This document shows positions 46,836 to 55,062 of a stretch of 64,000 nt of DNA, one piece after another. The position numbers and the translations under genes are program-made. Source of the DNA: Candidatus Heimdallarchaeota archaeon. GTDB taxonomy: Archaea; Asgardarchaeota; Heimdallarchaeia; Heimdallarchaeales; Heimdallarchaeaceae. The stretch covers positions 1 through 64,000 of the forward strand of contig DAOVER010000008.1 in NCBI GenBank assembly GCA_030668875.1. Direction: 5' to 3'. The notes under the pieces are model-generated. The model did not search any database, had not been told where the DNA came from, and saw nothing but the letters and a program-made list of their open reading frames with translations. Position 1 is the first letter of the stretch, and each line of letters opens with the position of its first letter.

Positions 46836-46922
46836 CTTATTCTATTTCTCTCTATAAAATGATGACAATGAAACTTTAAAAAACATTGCATTCAATTTGT
46901 CAAATTAAAGTTGAAATCTGAC

Positions 46923-47927
46923 CTATCTTGTTATTTGAAGGATAATTTTTATCGGCTTTGCAAGATTGTTATCTAAAACGAATACGGTTTCTTTCCCCTT
47001 AGAGAGAGAATCTTTGATTAAACTAGTAGAATCTAATAATTTGCCTTTCATCATTAACTCTGGTTTTTTCAATCCATAAGTTAAAGCTAACCGAACTTCT
47101 AATTCTTTTACTGTTTCTTTTGAATGAGCTACAAACTCTATTTGCTCAAGTTTGTACAAATCTCCGCAAGTAGGACATTCTTCAGATCGAACCAATTCCA
47201 AAATGGTAGTTGCATTATTTAATCCATCATAAAAGAGATAATTACAAAGACTATTCCCAATATTCAGTATCAGTTTCAAAGCTTCTTGAGCCATGATACC
47301 TCCAACAATTGCTGATAATGTCGCTACAGCTGGAAGAGGAGGTTCTTCTTCGATTTCCTCTCTTTCCTTTTTCCTTTCCTCACCAAAAGGCGTACAGGCT
47401 TGAGCTAACTCTTCTTCAGGAACCAAAGGTTGGCATTCAAAACACGCTGTTTCGTAAGGAATAATAACTTGAGCATTCCCTAAAAAAGCAAACATGCCTC
47501 CTGTGACTAATGGTATTTTCATTCTAACGGCCATTGAATTGATCCATCTACGTCCAAGAAACGTATCTAAACAGGAGACAATTACATCTGCCTCTTCATA
47601 TACTGATATGGAAACTTTTTCCATCTTTTTATGATAGAATTCGATGTCTACTGTTGGATTTAATTCCTTCAATCTCTTAGCAGCAGTTTCTGATTTGGAA
47701 TTTCCTACATCACTATCACGAAATAATAGTTGTCTATTGAGATTGGATGTTTCTATCGTGTCAAAATCTATTATTACTAGTTTACCAATTCCTGAAGAAG
47801 CAAGAATGGTTCCTACATAACTACCAATAGCACCAACTCCAACAAGAAGCACTGTGCTATCTGAAAGAGTATCCTGGTTCCATCCCGGTATCAACTGCTG
47901 TCTAGAGTAGCGAACATCATCCGTCAT
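46923..47927 (-). CDS. E1-like ubiquitin-activating enzyme
   Basis: A 334-residue ThiF/MoeB/E1-family protein. It shows the nucleotide-binding GVGAIGSYVGTILASSGIGK and DFDTIETSNLNRQLLF, a Rossmann aspartate, the zinc knuckles CFECQP and CPTCGD, and a candidate catalytic cysteine in QACTPFGEER. The last 85 residues are a small beta-rich domain like the ubiquitin-fold domain by which E1 recruits E2, which MoeB lacks. The ATG at 47927 is used rather than a TTG at 47942. It lies between the UEV-Vps28 gene and the ubiquitin-like gene, and would activate the latter for transfer. Confidence 0.88.
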   Translation of the reverse strand: MTDDVRYSRQQLIPGWNQDTLSDSTVLLVGVGAIGSYVGTILASSGIGKLVIIDFDTIETSNLNRQLLFRDSDVGNSKSETAAKRLKELNPTVDIEFYHKKMEKVSISVYEEADVIVSCLDTFLGRRWINSMAVRMKIPLVTGGMFAFLGNAQVIIPYETACFECQPLVPEEELAQACTPFGEERKKEREEIEEEPPLPAVATLSAIVGGIMAQEALKLILNIGNSLCNYLFYDGLNNATTILELVRSEECPTCGDLYKLEQIEFVAHSKETVKELEVRLALTYGLKKPELMMKGKLLDSTSLIKDSLSKGKETVFVLDNNLAKPIKIILQITR

Positions 47928-48082
47928 TAAATCACAAGCCAACGATATGGTACTATTTGTTGCTGATATATGTTTCTTTTTGAACAGCTAAAAACAATAT
48001 TGAAAACTCTGAACAATAAAATTAGATAAAATACCAATAAATGCTATTAAAAATATAAAGAAGAAAAGGACTTAGATTTGAA

Positions 48083-48319
48083 TTAATAACCGCCTTTAGT
48101 TCTGGCAATCAGATAACATTTGTCTCCATCCATCATACCAGTTTGCTTCAAAATATCACTATCATCTAATTGTTTTCCATGAAAAACGATAATCACGGTA
48201 TTAGCTGGAATCTTTTTCTTTTTCGAAACTTCTCTCTTTAATTGTGCTACTGTTGATTGTGGATCCACATCCAGCTCCAATGACCCTCCACCTATTGCGG
48301 TAACGACACTAATTCTCAT
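48083..48319 (-). CDS. Ubiquitin-like modifier precursor
   Basis: A 78-residue beta-grasp protein: SVVTAIGGGSLELDVDPQST is the first hairpin, VAQLKREVSKKKKIPANTVI the helix and turn, and FHGKQLDDSDILKQTGMMDG the ubiquitin-like second half. It ends RTKGGY, so a protease or deubiquitinase must remove one tyrosine to expose Gly-Gly. Few archaeal Urm1-like or SAMP proteins have such a tail, while Asgard ubiquitins do. The ATG at 48319 has AGGTGA eight bases upstream; the in-frame GTG at 48331 overlaps that Shine-Dalgarno. Two lysines near the helix and several later ones could accept chains. Confidence 0.93.
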   Translation of the reverse strand: MRISVVTAIGGGSLELDVDPQSTVAQLKREVSKKKKIPANTVIIVFHGKQLDDSDILKQTGMMDGDKCYLIARTKGGY

Positions 48320-48584
48320 TTCAGTTTTCACCTGTACTTTTCTAGTTTTATTATTGACTTATTCATTATTAAAGCTTGTCAAATGATTTCAAATTTTATT
48401 TTGCTTTACCTCCCCTCACTATCTCTGCAATTTATCAGAATTTTCAGTTGATAACACATGCTGATATTCTCTATGTATTATGACATCTTAACTATGAGAT
48501 TATGGTTTTCAAGATAGGTAGACCTGATTAGTAGCTAATTATTTCTACCTAAAACAATGTAAAATGCAAGTAAGGGGTGCTTAA

Positions 48585-48869
48585 ATGATCTATGATGTAG
48601 TTAACCAAATCTGTGAAGAAATGGACACAGACATTACTCCGTTCTATAATTCAATTGAAATTAAAGGAGATAGTATTTTATTGTTTAGGGATAAAATTGT
48701 ACAAGAAGTAGAAACTAAGAAAACAAGTAGCTATAATGAACTTGTTATTCCCGTTCAACCCACCATGAATGATTCAAACAAAGATATTGACGAAGTGATT
48801 CATAGACTAAGAGAACATTATAAAGAAAAACTAGTTATATTTTACAAGAGTTCTGAAAGAAGAAAATAG
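48585..48869 (+). CDS. Unrecognised 94-residue protein beside the ubiquitin gene
   Basis: I do not recognise this protein. It starts with an acidic helix (VVNQICEEMDTD), has beta-like stretches (SILLFRDKIVQEV, ELVIPVQP), then an acidic/basic helix (KDIDEVIHRLREHYKEKLVI) and a basic end. AGGGGTG lies before the ATG, so it is probably translated. It is divergent from the ubiquitin-like gene and converges with the PDCD5-like gene, ending ten bases before it. A link with ubiquitin handling is only suggested by position. Confidence 0.5.
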   Translation: MIYDVVNQICEEMDTDITPFYNSIEIKGDSILLFRDKIVQEVETKKTSSYNELVIPVQPTMNDSNKDIDEVIHRLREHYKEKLVIFYKSSERRK

Positions 48870-48878
48870 AAATAGTTC

Positions 48879-49268
48879 TCAATCAACAGTTCTCTCTTTC
48901 TCTCCCTTTCTTTTAATTGTGATCGATGAAGGTATGCCTTCGATTTCTCTTTCAAGTTTCTTTATTCCTAATCTAGTTATTTGCTTACCTTCCATATAGC
49001 CTATTTTGACCATATAAAGCAGATTTTTGAAAATAGTTTCAGCAGTCATTTTCTTATTATGATTATCATAGAGACTATGCCAATAATCATAAGCTTCTGG
49101 AACTAAGAAGAACTTCATCAGTGCTAATTTATCTTTCTCTTCAACACTAGCTGGAGCTTGCTCAGATTTTTTTAGTTCTTCCATCCTCTGCTTTCTCAGA
49201 TTGGCAATTTCAAGAAGCTCTTGAGTCTTTTTCTTTCGAATTTTGTCTAACTCATCATCTGTAGTCAT
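48879..49268 (-). CDS. PDCD5/TFAR19-like DNA-binding protein
   Basis: A 129-residue protein with the PDCD5 layout: a charged N-terminal helix (ELDKIRKKKTQELLEIANLR), a core with FFLVPEAYDYWHSLYDNHNK, three helices including FKNLLYMVKIGYMEGKQITR and IKKLEREIEG, then a basic tail ITIKRKGEK. Archaeal and eukaryotic PDCD5 proteins bind DNA, and eukaryotic ones also bind chaperonins. The similarity is by pattern and somewhat diverged, so an alternative small nucleic-acid-binding family is possible. GAGGAA precedes the ATG at 49268. It lies between the ubiquitin region and the respiratory genes. Confidence 0.6.
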   Translation of the reverse strand: MTTDDELDKIRKKKTQELLEIANLRKQRMEELKKSEQAPASVEEKDKLALMKFFLVPEAYDYWHSLYDNHNKKMTAETIFKNLLYMVKIGYMEGKQITRLGIKKLEREIEGIPSSITIKRKGEKERTVD

Positions 49269-49432
49269 AAGTTCCTCAGCAAATCCAATGGTAAAAGCTA
49301 GTTATTAAGTTTATTTTTACCTAACTCTAATGACATTAATATTGTTCAATAAATACAATTCAAAAAAGATTTTCTATTAAACTAAAATATTTTTTTGAAT
49401 TATTCTAATGGTTATATATCTCAAGAAAGCTG

Positions 49433-50359
49433 CTAGATCACTATGCCAATAAACCAGAGTAGAAATGCTAAGACCATAAATATTGAAGCACTATTAAAAA
49501 TAATTTTTGTAGTTTTTTCAGTTGGTTTGATGAGGTTCATAATTGAAAGACCTATTAAGATAAGTACAGCTAAAATAATCAAGATATTGATAACAACGTA
49601 AAGGTCAAGAAGAGTGCTGATAACAATAGCTGTGATTGAGCTAATGAGTGAGGACATTGTTATCACAATAATGGTTTCTTTTTTACTTCTCACTACAGGC
49701 CACATTGGCACTTCTGCATTTTTGTAACCTTCCAATGTTTTCGGTAACAATGCAAGTGTAAGAATATGCAAAGGTATCCATGATAATATGAAAACTCCCA
49801 TGAGAATTGCGATTAAATCAATCCGTCCAGTAAACACAACTCTTCCAGCAATTGCAGGTAATCCTCCTGCAACTCCACCAAAAATAATGGAAAAATGAGT
49901 TCTTCTTTTCAACCACATTGAATAGATTACTATATCAAAAAAGAACCCTAGAAAAATTATGATCATAGCTGTTAGGTTAAGAAAAACACCCGCAAACAAG
50001 ATTCCGGAAACGGTATAGAGAAGCCCATGTCCTAAAACAGACAGAGGTGATATCTTGCCACTAGGAAGTGCTCTATCTTTAGTCCGTTCCATTTTTTTAT
50101 CTATGTCCATATCAATATACATGTTTAACAGAGTTGTACCAGATACCGCTAAAAACATGGAAAAAAGAAGCCATAAACTATCAGAAAGTGAAATGGTAGG
50201 ATAAGCAGATATTAGGTATGCTAACATTGAAGTAAAAACCAGTAATATGGTTTGCTTCTCTTTTATTAAACCTAGATATAAACGAAGATGTAGGAACCTA
50301 TCATTTGTGGTTCCTACTTTCTCTTCAGTTATAACGGGATATTGATCTGGGCTAGCCAT
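49433..50359 (-). CDS. cyoE: UbiA-family prenyltransferase, haem O synthase (CyoE/CtaB)-like
   Basis: A 308-residue membrane prenyltransferase with about nine helices. The first Asp-rich motif is NMYIDMDIDKKMERTKDRALPSG, which closely follows the haem O synthase form (N-x-x-x-D-x-D-I-D-x-x-M-x-R-T). The second site is near WLKRRTHFSIIFGGVAGGLP, and LPKTLEGYKNAEVPMWPVV matches the conserved late loop. It would attach farnesyl to haem B, making haem O for haem-copper oxidases. It follows the oxidase-like gene by 20 bases on the same strand, so the two are an operon and the substrate use agrees with that context. Confidence 0.87.
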   Translation of the reverse strand: MASPDQYPVITEEKVGTTNDRFLHLRLYLGLIKEKQTILLVFTSMLAYLISAYPTISLSDSLWLLFSMFLAVSGTTLLNMYIDMDIDKKMERTKDRALPSGKISPLSVLGHGLLYTVSGILFAGVFLNLTAMIIIFLGFFFDIVIYSMWLKRRTHFSIIFGGVAGGLPAIAGRVVFTGRIDLIAILMGVFILSWIPLHILTLALLPKTLEGYKNAEVPMWPVVRSKKETIIVITMSSLISSITAIVISTLLDLYVVINILIILAVLILIGLSIMNLIKPTEKTTKIIFNSASIFMVLAFLLWFIGIVI

Positions 50360-50379
50360 ATTTCATTTTCCTTTAATAT

Positions 50380-51882
50380 TTATTGTTCTATTTCCTTACT
50401 TCTATCTCCTTTTAGAATCTTGACTAATTGATATATACAGAAACTACCTATTGCTGCAAATAGTGCCATTACTCCTATATCAGTTATTATCATGGCAAAT
50501 GAACTATTATAATCGACCATCATGTAATATAAGGCAGCTCCAAATCCCACTAAACTACCGACTGTGACGAACCATCCTATTATTGTGCGCAACACACCCT
50601 TCATATTTATGTAATCTATATAGAAAAGTAAAACCATCATTGCAGTTAAAGTAGCTAAAACATGCCAATGTCCTGACGCAAAGGTGCGTTCTTGAATCCA
50701 AGATTTAGACCTAACATAATCTAGATTAAGTGCAGTATAAACTCCAGGAGCTGTTACCACAAAGTTAACCCAAATGAAGAGCCAGTAAAGACCGAAGTTT
50801 ACAGAATCTTTGAAGACGGATATAAAACGCTTCCAAATAGATGCTGTCTCATAATTTTCTCCGAGAACCTTTTTGCTAATCTGTATAAATCCAAATATAA
50901 CTAAAATCAGACTAGCAGATAACAAGAAAGCTGCGCCTACATTGATGATTACATGGGCATCCTCGTAACCAGGAACAACTAACCAAGCTCCAATAGATGT
51001 AATCAAAGTTCCAGGGATTATTAGGATTTGAGCCACAAGGTACCATAATTTAGTGACCTTAATGCGACGAAATACTATCAATAGTACCGCTACATCTATC
51101 ATAGCTAGCATGTTATGAAGATGAGCTATAATCATACGGAGATAAGGCAAAGTCTCATGTTCAAATCTAAGCCAATCTTCTGCTAAAAAAGGAAAAGAAA
51201 ACACTTGCATCCAAGGAGAAGAAAACACTTGTGGTGAATCTATAAATAGTCCTTGCGAATTACCAATATTTGCTCCTACATAAGCTGCTATTGAGGCTGT
51301 AATTAATAAGCAAAAAGCTACTAACATTATATTTAGCTGTTCTAGGTTTAATCTTCCTAAATAAGAACCATCTTTGTTTTTCTCATAATCAGGGAAATTC
51401 TTTGTTGGGACGGTCCCAATAAGCAAAACCACACCACCATAGAAAACTAGACAAAGTCCAAGAATAAAAAAAGCATGAGCAATCATATTCCGTTGTAATA
51501 TATATGCAAAAGTCAAACCCATTGTTGAAGTTAGTAGAGAACCAACTAGAATTGGCCATTTAATATGGGGCTTAAACTTCTCCCGTACATTGCAAGTATC
51601 CAAAACTAAGAAAACAACAGCTGCCAAAAATGGCATCGCGAGTGAGTGATATAACATTATGATTCGACTAAATTGAAATGCATCGTCTAACACAATAGGG
51701 ATTAATGGTTTACCAAAAATCTCTATGATTGGTTGTGAAAAAGTACCAAGGAAAAGGATAGCTAGGGTTAAATAAGCGATTATTAACGTAACTAATCCTT
51801 TGTAGGTACCAAAACCATACTTAAGCATACCTTGAAATCGACCAGTAAATGTCTTTCCTTTATCAGATTCTTTATTTGACAT
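50380..51882 (-). CDS. Haem-copper-oxidase-like multi-pass membrane protein
   Basis: A 500-residue protein with about 12-14 membrane helices. Three histidine-bearing helices resemble those of haem-copper oxidase subunit I: LYHSLAMPFLAAVVFLV (like the helix II haem ligand), IIAHLHNMLAMIDVAVLL, and SGHWHVLATLTAMMVLLF, which recalls the helix X His-x-His pair. The copper-site HPEVY motif and adjacent His-His of typical oxidases are not seen, so it may be a strongly diverged oxidase or nitric-oxide reductase relative, or a haem-binding protein without oxygen reduction. Its operon partner is the haem O synthase-like gene. Calling it an oxidase is inference. Confidence 0.6.
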   Translation of the reverse strand: MSNKESDKGKTFTGRFQGMLKYGFGTYKGLVTLIIAYLTLAILFLGTFSQPIIEIFGKPLIPIVLDDAFQFSRIIMLYHSLAMPFLAAVVFLVLDTCNVREKFKPHIKWPILVGSLLTSTMGLTFAYILQRNMIAHAFFILGLCLVFYGGVVLLIGTVPTKNFPDYEKNKDGSYLGRLNLEQLNIMLVAFCLLITASIAAYVGANIGNSQGLFIDSPQVFSSPWMQVFSFPFLAEDWLRFEHETLPYLRMIIAHLHNMLAMIDVAVLLIVFRRIKVTKLWYLVAQILIIPGTLITSIGAWLVVPGYEDAHVIINVGAAFLLSASLILVIFGFIQISKKVLGENYETASIWKRFISVFKDSVNFGLYWLFIWVNFVVTAPGVYTALNLDYVRSKSWIQERTFASGHWHVLATLTAMMVLLFYIDYINMKGVLRTIIGWFVTVGSLVGFGAALYYMMVDYNSSFAMIITDIGVMALFAAIGSFCIYQLVKILKGDRSKEIEQ

Positions 51883-51930
51883 ATCTTAAGTGCCGCCTTT
51901 ATTTTTCATCAAGTATTTACTTCGCATATA

Positions 51931-52041
51931 TTACTTTTTTGTAAATATCTCAAATGTTGGTCTCCATTTTGTTGGAAATACGATTCCAAGAGAAATCAAA
52001 GCACTTACGATAAGAAGCGAACTTGGTAATACTATGAAAAT
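51931..52041 (-). CDS. Possible single-helix microprotein with a non-ATG start
   Basis: The minus strand holds a frame reading IFIVLPSSLLIVSALISLGI then VFPTKWRPTFEIFTKK, one membrane helix and a basic tail, ending 48 bases before the oxidase-like gene. There is no ATG, GTG or TTG. AGGTGA lies four bases before ATT at 52041 (and one base before ATA at 52044), so an unusual ATT start is proposed. The length, one helix and place match small subunits often found beside oxidase subunit I genes. It could also be a remnant. Confidence 0.35.
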   Translation of the reverse strand: MFIVLPSSLLIVSALISLGIVFPTKWRPTFEIFTKK

Positions 52042-52236
52042 TATTTCACCTAATTACGTTTCTTAAACATGAATTTTGAAGCGAATGTAAACTCTTTCCA
52101 ATAATCTGTTTATAAAAGTATTAAGTGTGCAAACTTGAGCACACTGGCTAATGAGGGCGTATAGTAATATTATTCGGAGAAACTTTAAAAATCTAAAGAA
52201 TAAAACACGCTAACTCGATTTATTTGAGGTTAATAT

Positions 52237-52956
52237 ATGAAAAGAAAAATTACAACATTAATTGTTTTTGAGAGTCTTGCAGCGTTTATAGGTATAGTAA
52301 GTGCAAAAGGAAGTAGTTGTCCTACATTTAGTCCAACTACTGATACAACTAGCCCTCTTTATGTAATGAACGAATTGCAATGGGTTTTCATATTAACAAC
52401 ACTCCTCACTTACGTAGCAGCAATAGCTTCAGGAGGACTAATTTGGGCATTAATCTCTAAGCAGTCATGGTTCTATCCTGTAGCAGTAATTACAAGTATT
52501 ATTGGTATTGGAAGTGGATTAGTACCTTCTCTATTAGTGATACTAAATGGAATGGCTTTTTCTCCTTCTCTAATGAGAACTGTTGTTTATGGAATCGTTC
52601 TAATTCTATTATTACTTCCTCCGTTCTATGAACTTAGATTCAAAACTTCTTATGGAGATTCAAAAGATTCTACTGAAAACAATTCTAAACCAGAAAAAGT
52701 AGAAATAATAGACGCTAAGACTAGTATAGTATCCGCCATTTCCCTAATAGTGATGAGCATTGGAGTAGGCTTATTTATTCTGCCGTTTATGGTTACATCT
52801 TCTCATATCATAAATGGGGTAAACTATTTCACTAATGGGTCTCTTTACACATACTTTGGAATTGCTTTAATGTTGGCAAGTGTTATCCTCTTTGTATCTT
52901 ATACTTATCTGCAAAGATTGTCTACATCCAAAAATAAGAACAGAATTTCAATTTAA
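52237..52956 (+). CDS. Membrane protein of unknown function, divergent from the oxidase-like operon
   Basis: A 239-residue protein with a signal-like first helix, then five or six predicted membrane helices (LQWVFILTTLLTYVAAIASG, IIGIGSGLVPSLLVILNG) and a hydrophilic loop of about 30 residues in the middle containing several Lys and Glu. No family is recognised. GAGGTT lies five bases before the ATG. It faces the oxidase-like gene across about 350 bases, so the two could share regulation, and it may be a respiratory accessory protein, though nothing in its sequence proves this. A Cys sits in the first external loop (GSSCPTF). Confidence 0.55.
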   Translation: MKRKITTLIVFESLAAFIGIVSAKGSSCPTFSPTTDTTSPLYVMNELQWVFILTTLLTYVAAIASGGLIWALISKQSWFYPVAVITSIIGIGSGLVPSLLVILNGMAFSPSLMRTVVYGIVLILLLLPPFYELRFKTSYGDSKDSTENNSKPEKVEIIDAKTSIVSAISLIVMSIGVGLFILPFMVTSSHIINGVNYFTNGSLYTYFGIALMLASVILFVSYTYLQRLSTSKNKNRISI

Positions 52957-53031
52957 AAAGAGCTGAAAAAGTTTAATGGCTCTTCACTCACTGTTTTTTT
53001 TCATTTTTTCTTGTTTGGAGAAATATAGTCT

Positions 53032-53739
53032 CTAATCTTTGTTTATAGGCAATAATTTGTCTACCGGTGGGTATCTTGTGAGTATATTATATTTTTCTGC
53101 GTACCTAACTCCACACTTTAACCCATTTGATCGTCTTCCAATATCTATCCAGTCATCAACTTGTTGCCAGTTGTAAAAATCTCCATAGAGTTTTGCAACT
53201 TTTCTGACCTTATCAAAATTTTCTGATACATCCACATATACAGTGGGTAATGAAGATAATTCTTCATGATACGTGAAAATTGGAATGTGTAAAGGTGGTC
53301 TATAAGCATCAAGGGGTTCAGTTATTTTTGGAATGCGGGCATATGTTAAAGCGTCATAAAGGATGTTTGTTGTTCCTCTATGGTCAGGATGTCTAGTGTT
53401 CATTGACCAAGTAATAATTGCATCTGTTTTTACTTCTGCTATTACTTTTGCCATTTTTAGAGCACTCTCTCTTGTAGATCTGACAGAAGTGTCTCCATAC
53501 CCTAAAAACATAGTTTCACAACCAACAATTGTTCCAACAGCTTCACCTTGATTTTCTCTGATTTTCTTAATCTTATCAAAGGGCATATCATTAAAATGTG
53601 ATGCCATTTCACCACTTGTTGTCCAAGCTAAAACAACTTGATCTCCTTTACCAACATGATTTGAAAGTGTACCAATACATCCAATCTCATCGTCTGGATG
53701 TGCAAAACATGCCAGAATAGTTTTTATCTCATCTGTCAT
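53032..53739 (-). CDS. PIG-L/LmbE-family deacetylase
   Basis: A 235-residue zinc-dependent deacetylase of the PIG-L/LmbE family, which removes acetyl groups from N-acetylglucosamine-containing substrates. The metal-binding AHPDDEIGCIGTL and the catalytic HPDHRGTTNILYDAL are present, along with MFLGYGDTSVR. The ATG at 53739 is preferred over an ATG at 53778 and a TTG at 53799, because a TATA-like box is placed about 27 bases before it and PIG-L proteins usually have few residues before AHPDDE. The substrate may be a glycolipid or a thiol precursor. The neighbours give no further hint. Confidence 0.85.
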   Translation of the reverse strand: MTDEIKTILACFAHPDDEIGCIGTLSNHVGKGDQVVLAWTTSGEMASHFNDMPFDKIKKIRENQGEAVGTIVGCETMFLGYGDTSVRSTRESALKMAKVIAEVKTDAIITWSMNTRHPDHRGTTNILYDALTYARIPKITEPLDAYRPPLHIPIFTYHEELSSLPTVYVDVSENFDKVRKVAKLYGDFYNWQQVDDWIDIGRRSNGLKCGVRYAEKYNILTRYPPVDKLLPINKD

Positions 53740-53761
53740 TAATTTATCTAAAGAAATTGAA

Positions 53762-53771
53762 CTTTTAAATT
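53762..53771 (-). promoter_or_regulatory. TATA-like box of the PIG-L gene
   Basis: The minus strand reads AATTTAAAAG, centred about 27 bases upstream of the ATG at 53739, indicating a leaderless transcript and deciding between three possible starts. Confidence 0.45.
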
Positions 53772-53895
53772 TGTGCATTTTTAAAAGGTCAACCCCCAAA
53801 AAACTTTAGATATAATAACAACGAAGTCATAAATACTATATATAGAGAAATCTACCTTAAGTAAAAGAGTAGATTTGAATCTTAGAGGCTGTTTA

Positions 53896-54522
53896 ATGTA
53901 TAGTGATGAGCAAAGACAAAGAATTGCAAGAATCATAGAATTACCTATCCCAATGGAATTTTTTGATATGCTAGAAGATCTTGTTTCACACTATGGAAGT
54001 CCAGAAAGAGCAATTTTAGAAGCAATAAAATCTCATCACAAAGAGCAATTTGGTACTTTGGATGATTTCAAACTAACTCAGACAACTCCCCCGGAAAGAG
54101 TTTATCGACTGATAAATCATATGAATTCTCCTGTTACTGAAGGAAAATTAACCAAAATAATAGAAAATGGGAAGAAATTTGAAGAAAAAACCCAGAGAGA
54201 TTTGGCTAAGGTAGATAAATTGATAGATCAGCTTAGTGATTTACCTGCTCTCTCTGAATTAAAAGAGGAGATTTCTTCAATGAAAACAATGATAAAGAAT
54301 ATCGAAACCACAACGTTTGCCGCGCCTCGAACAAGAGGTCCCAGAGCAGATCTATCTTCATTAGATGTGAGTCTCTCTGAATCTCAGGATAATCTTCTTG
54401 ATGCACCTGATAGACCTTTATTAGAATCTGTTTTGGATAGTGTTTTGCTTTTTGATGATGATTATGAAGAACAAAATAACACGGAGAAAGAAAAAACAAA
54501 GGGTGAAAAAAAGAAAGGTTAA
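53896..54522 (+). CDS. Unrecognised protein with ribbon-helix-like N-terminus and acidic tail
   Basis: A 208-residue protein I do not recognise. The N-terminal 50 residues (RIIELPIPMEFFDMLEDLVS then YGSPERAILEAIKSHH) resemble a ribbon-helix-helix or similar small DNA-binding unit. Then there is a coiled coil (about 85-145), a Pro/Arg patch and an acidic, Lys-rich end with several Asp and Glu. GAGGCT five bases before the ATG at 53896 supports it over a TTG at 53875. It converges with the small GTPase gene with a four-base overlap. A regulator or a GTPase partner is possible. Confidence 0.55.
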   Translation: MYSDEQRQRIARIIELPIPMEFFDMLEDLVSHYGSPERAILEAIKSHHKEQFGTLDDFKLTQTTPPERVYRLINHMNSPVTEGKLTKIIENGKKFEEKTQRDLAKVDKLIDQLSDLPALSELKEEISSMKTMIKNIETTTFAAPRTRGPRADLSSLDVSLSESQDNLLDAPDRPLLESVLDSVLLFDDDYEEQNNTEKEKTKGEKKKG

Positions 54523-55061
54523 TCCATCTCTTTAGCTCGTTCAACTAATTCTTCAGCTATTTTTAAAAATGCTTCATCTACATGTTTTCCCGACAAAGCA
54601 CTTGTTTTGAAATATATTTTACTTTTAATTTTCTTGTTCATATCTTCACATTCCGACTCGGAAGTTGCTCTCTCCTTTTGGAGGTCGTCTTTGTTTCCTA
54701 CTAGAATTTTTACAACTTTGGAACCACAATTATCAATGAACTCTTTATCCCATTTTTTAATGTCTTTCAGAGTTGTTGAGCGTGTTAAATCGAAAACAAG
54801 AAGTGCGGCCTTTGCACCTTTGTAGAAAGTAGGTCTGATTAAGCGAAATCTATCTTGTCCCGCTAAATCCCAGATGGAGAAAGCTACTTTTGTGCCATCT
54901 TTAAGAGTTAAATGTTTTTCCGATGGTTCCATACCAATTGTCATCAAGTAACTGGAATCAAATCGATCGTGAACAAATCTCTGTACCAGACTGGTTTTTC
55001 CAACAGCTGCACTACCAAGAAGAAGAATCTTAAAATTATAATCTGGTTGGGATCTACTCAT
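54519..55061 (-). CDS. Rab/Ras-like small GTPase
   Basis: A 180-residue GTPase with all the G motifs: P-loop GSAAVGKTS (16-24), a switch I region with SYLMTIGMEPS, where Thr lies in MTIG, WDLAGQ (64-69), GNKDD (122-126) and TSAL. The glutamine after WDLAG is the catalytic residue of Rab and Ras. The sequence ends in ERAKEMD with no C-terminal cysteine, so it is not prenylated and must reach membranes by a partner. Its start lies one base after the stop of the gene upstream, so the two are one operon. Such GTPases are greatly expanded in Asgard archaea. Confidence 0.93.
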   Translation of the reverse strand: MSRSQPDYNFKILLLGSAAVGKTSLVQRFVHDRFDSSYLMTIGMEPSEKHLTLKDGTKVAFSIWDLAGQDRFRLIRPTFYKGAKAALLVFDLTRSTTLKDIKKWDKEFIDNCGSKVVKILVGNKDDLQKERATSESECEDMNKKIKSKIYFKTSALSGKHVDEAFLKIAEELVERAKEMD

Positions 55062-55062
55062 T

